Positions 63,905-64,000 of a stretch of DNA of 64,000 bases are shown one piece after another (position 1 is the first letter of the stretch; each line of letters opens with the position of its first letter). The translations under genes and the position numbers were made by a program. The notes below the pieces were generated by a model. The model worked only from the letters and a program-made list of their open reading frames with translations. It was not told the origin of the DNA and did no database searches. The DNA comes from Pseudarcicella hirudinis (GTDB lineage Bacteria > Bacteroidota > Bacteroidia > Cytophagales > Spirosomataceae): NCBI RefSeq assembly GCF_900115665.1, contig NZ_FOXH01000005.1, positions 165,178 through 229,177 on the forward strand, given 5' to 3'.

Positions 63905-64000
63905 ATTTAAATTCCTATCTGGTGCGATTAAAGGTAGTCTGCCACTTTTGCCAAACCAAAACTGAGTTTTGTTTCAATTCCTATCTGGTGCGATTAAAGG
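63905..64000 (-). CRISPR. Leader-distal end of a CRISPR array (two repeats, one spacer visible)
   Basis: Two 30-bp repeats lie at 63905-63934 and 63971-64000, 28 of 30 identical, around a 36-bp spacer (63935-63970); the period is 66 bp. The shared core is CCTATCTGGTGCGATTAAAG. Read on the minus strand the intact repeat ends in ATTGAAAC, the usual 3' handle of type I-B/III repeats, whereas the outer repeat (63905) is mutated to ATTTAAAT. A mutated last repeat marks the leader-distal end, so the leader, most spacers and probably the cas genes lie to the right, beyond the window. The array is cut by the window edge. Confidence 0.85.

Overview
The window looks like a chromosomal segment of a Bacteroidota bacterium, most likely of the Cytophagales type. 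Signs are three SusC/SusD-style loci or TonB receptor sets, an ECF sigma/FecR pair of the Bacteroidota kind, a type IX secretion (T9SS) C-terminal sorting domain on a GH13 amylase, an AT-rich sequence with weak Shine-Dalgarno sites, and promoters of the TTG-N18-20-TAnnTTTG class typical of this phylum. No phage, integrase or transposase gene was seen.

Layout, left to right. (1) 1-6.5 kb: iron/siderophore uptake, with two tandem TonB-dependent siderophore receptors (the first cut by the window edge), a PepSY transmembrane protein, a secreted cupin and a cytochrome-b-like membrane protein. A short remnant of a third receptor lies between the last two. (2) 6.5-8.8 kb: a MocR-type regulator and a small lipoprotein. 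(3) 8.9-18.9 kb: a minus-strand transduction locus read as ECF sigma, FecR anti-sigma, SusC with an STN domain, SusD, then a PQQ/cytochrome c dehydrogenase. (4) 19-26.9 kb: an alpha/beta hydrolase, glutaminase, a cobalamin riboswitch controlling metE, a Zn/Cd/Co-type P-ATPase and a YCII protein. (5) 27-33.2 kb: a small surface-polysaccharide cluster with a 20-bp perfect palindrome in its divergent start region, a GH43-like protein, a cyanophycinase-like peptidase and a hypothetical protein. (6) 33.3-39 kb: a giant SdrD-B surface protein and metY. (7) 39-54 kb: housekeeping genes (rpsP-rimM-trmD, rnpB, Smr, fabG, an S9 peptidase, an S1/P1 nuclease and several conserved-unknown envelope proteins) plus a cluster of hairpin repeats beside rnpB. 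(8) 54.3-63.8 kb: a starch-type utilisation locus, with a T9SS-secreted GH13 amylase divergent from susC-susD-susE/F. (9) 63.9 kb to the end: the leader-distal end of a CRISPR array that continues beyond the window.

Working together: the left block imports iron. The sigma/FecR/SusC-STN set should sense and import an unknown ligand and be read together with a periplasmic PQQ oxidase. metE (switched off by B12) and metY feed methionine synthesis. The right-hand locus degrades and imports alpha-glucans. The most interesting items are the CRISPR edge, the cobalamin leader of metE, the operator-like palindrome, the hairpin-repeat cluster, the receptor remnant and the three-fold repeat in the SusE/F protein. 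I saw no complete novel defence or biosynthetic system; if one is linked to the CRISPR array, its cas genes lie to the right of this window.
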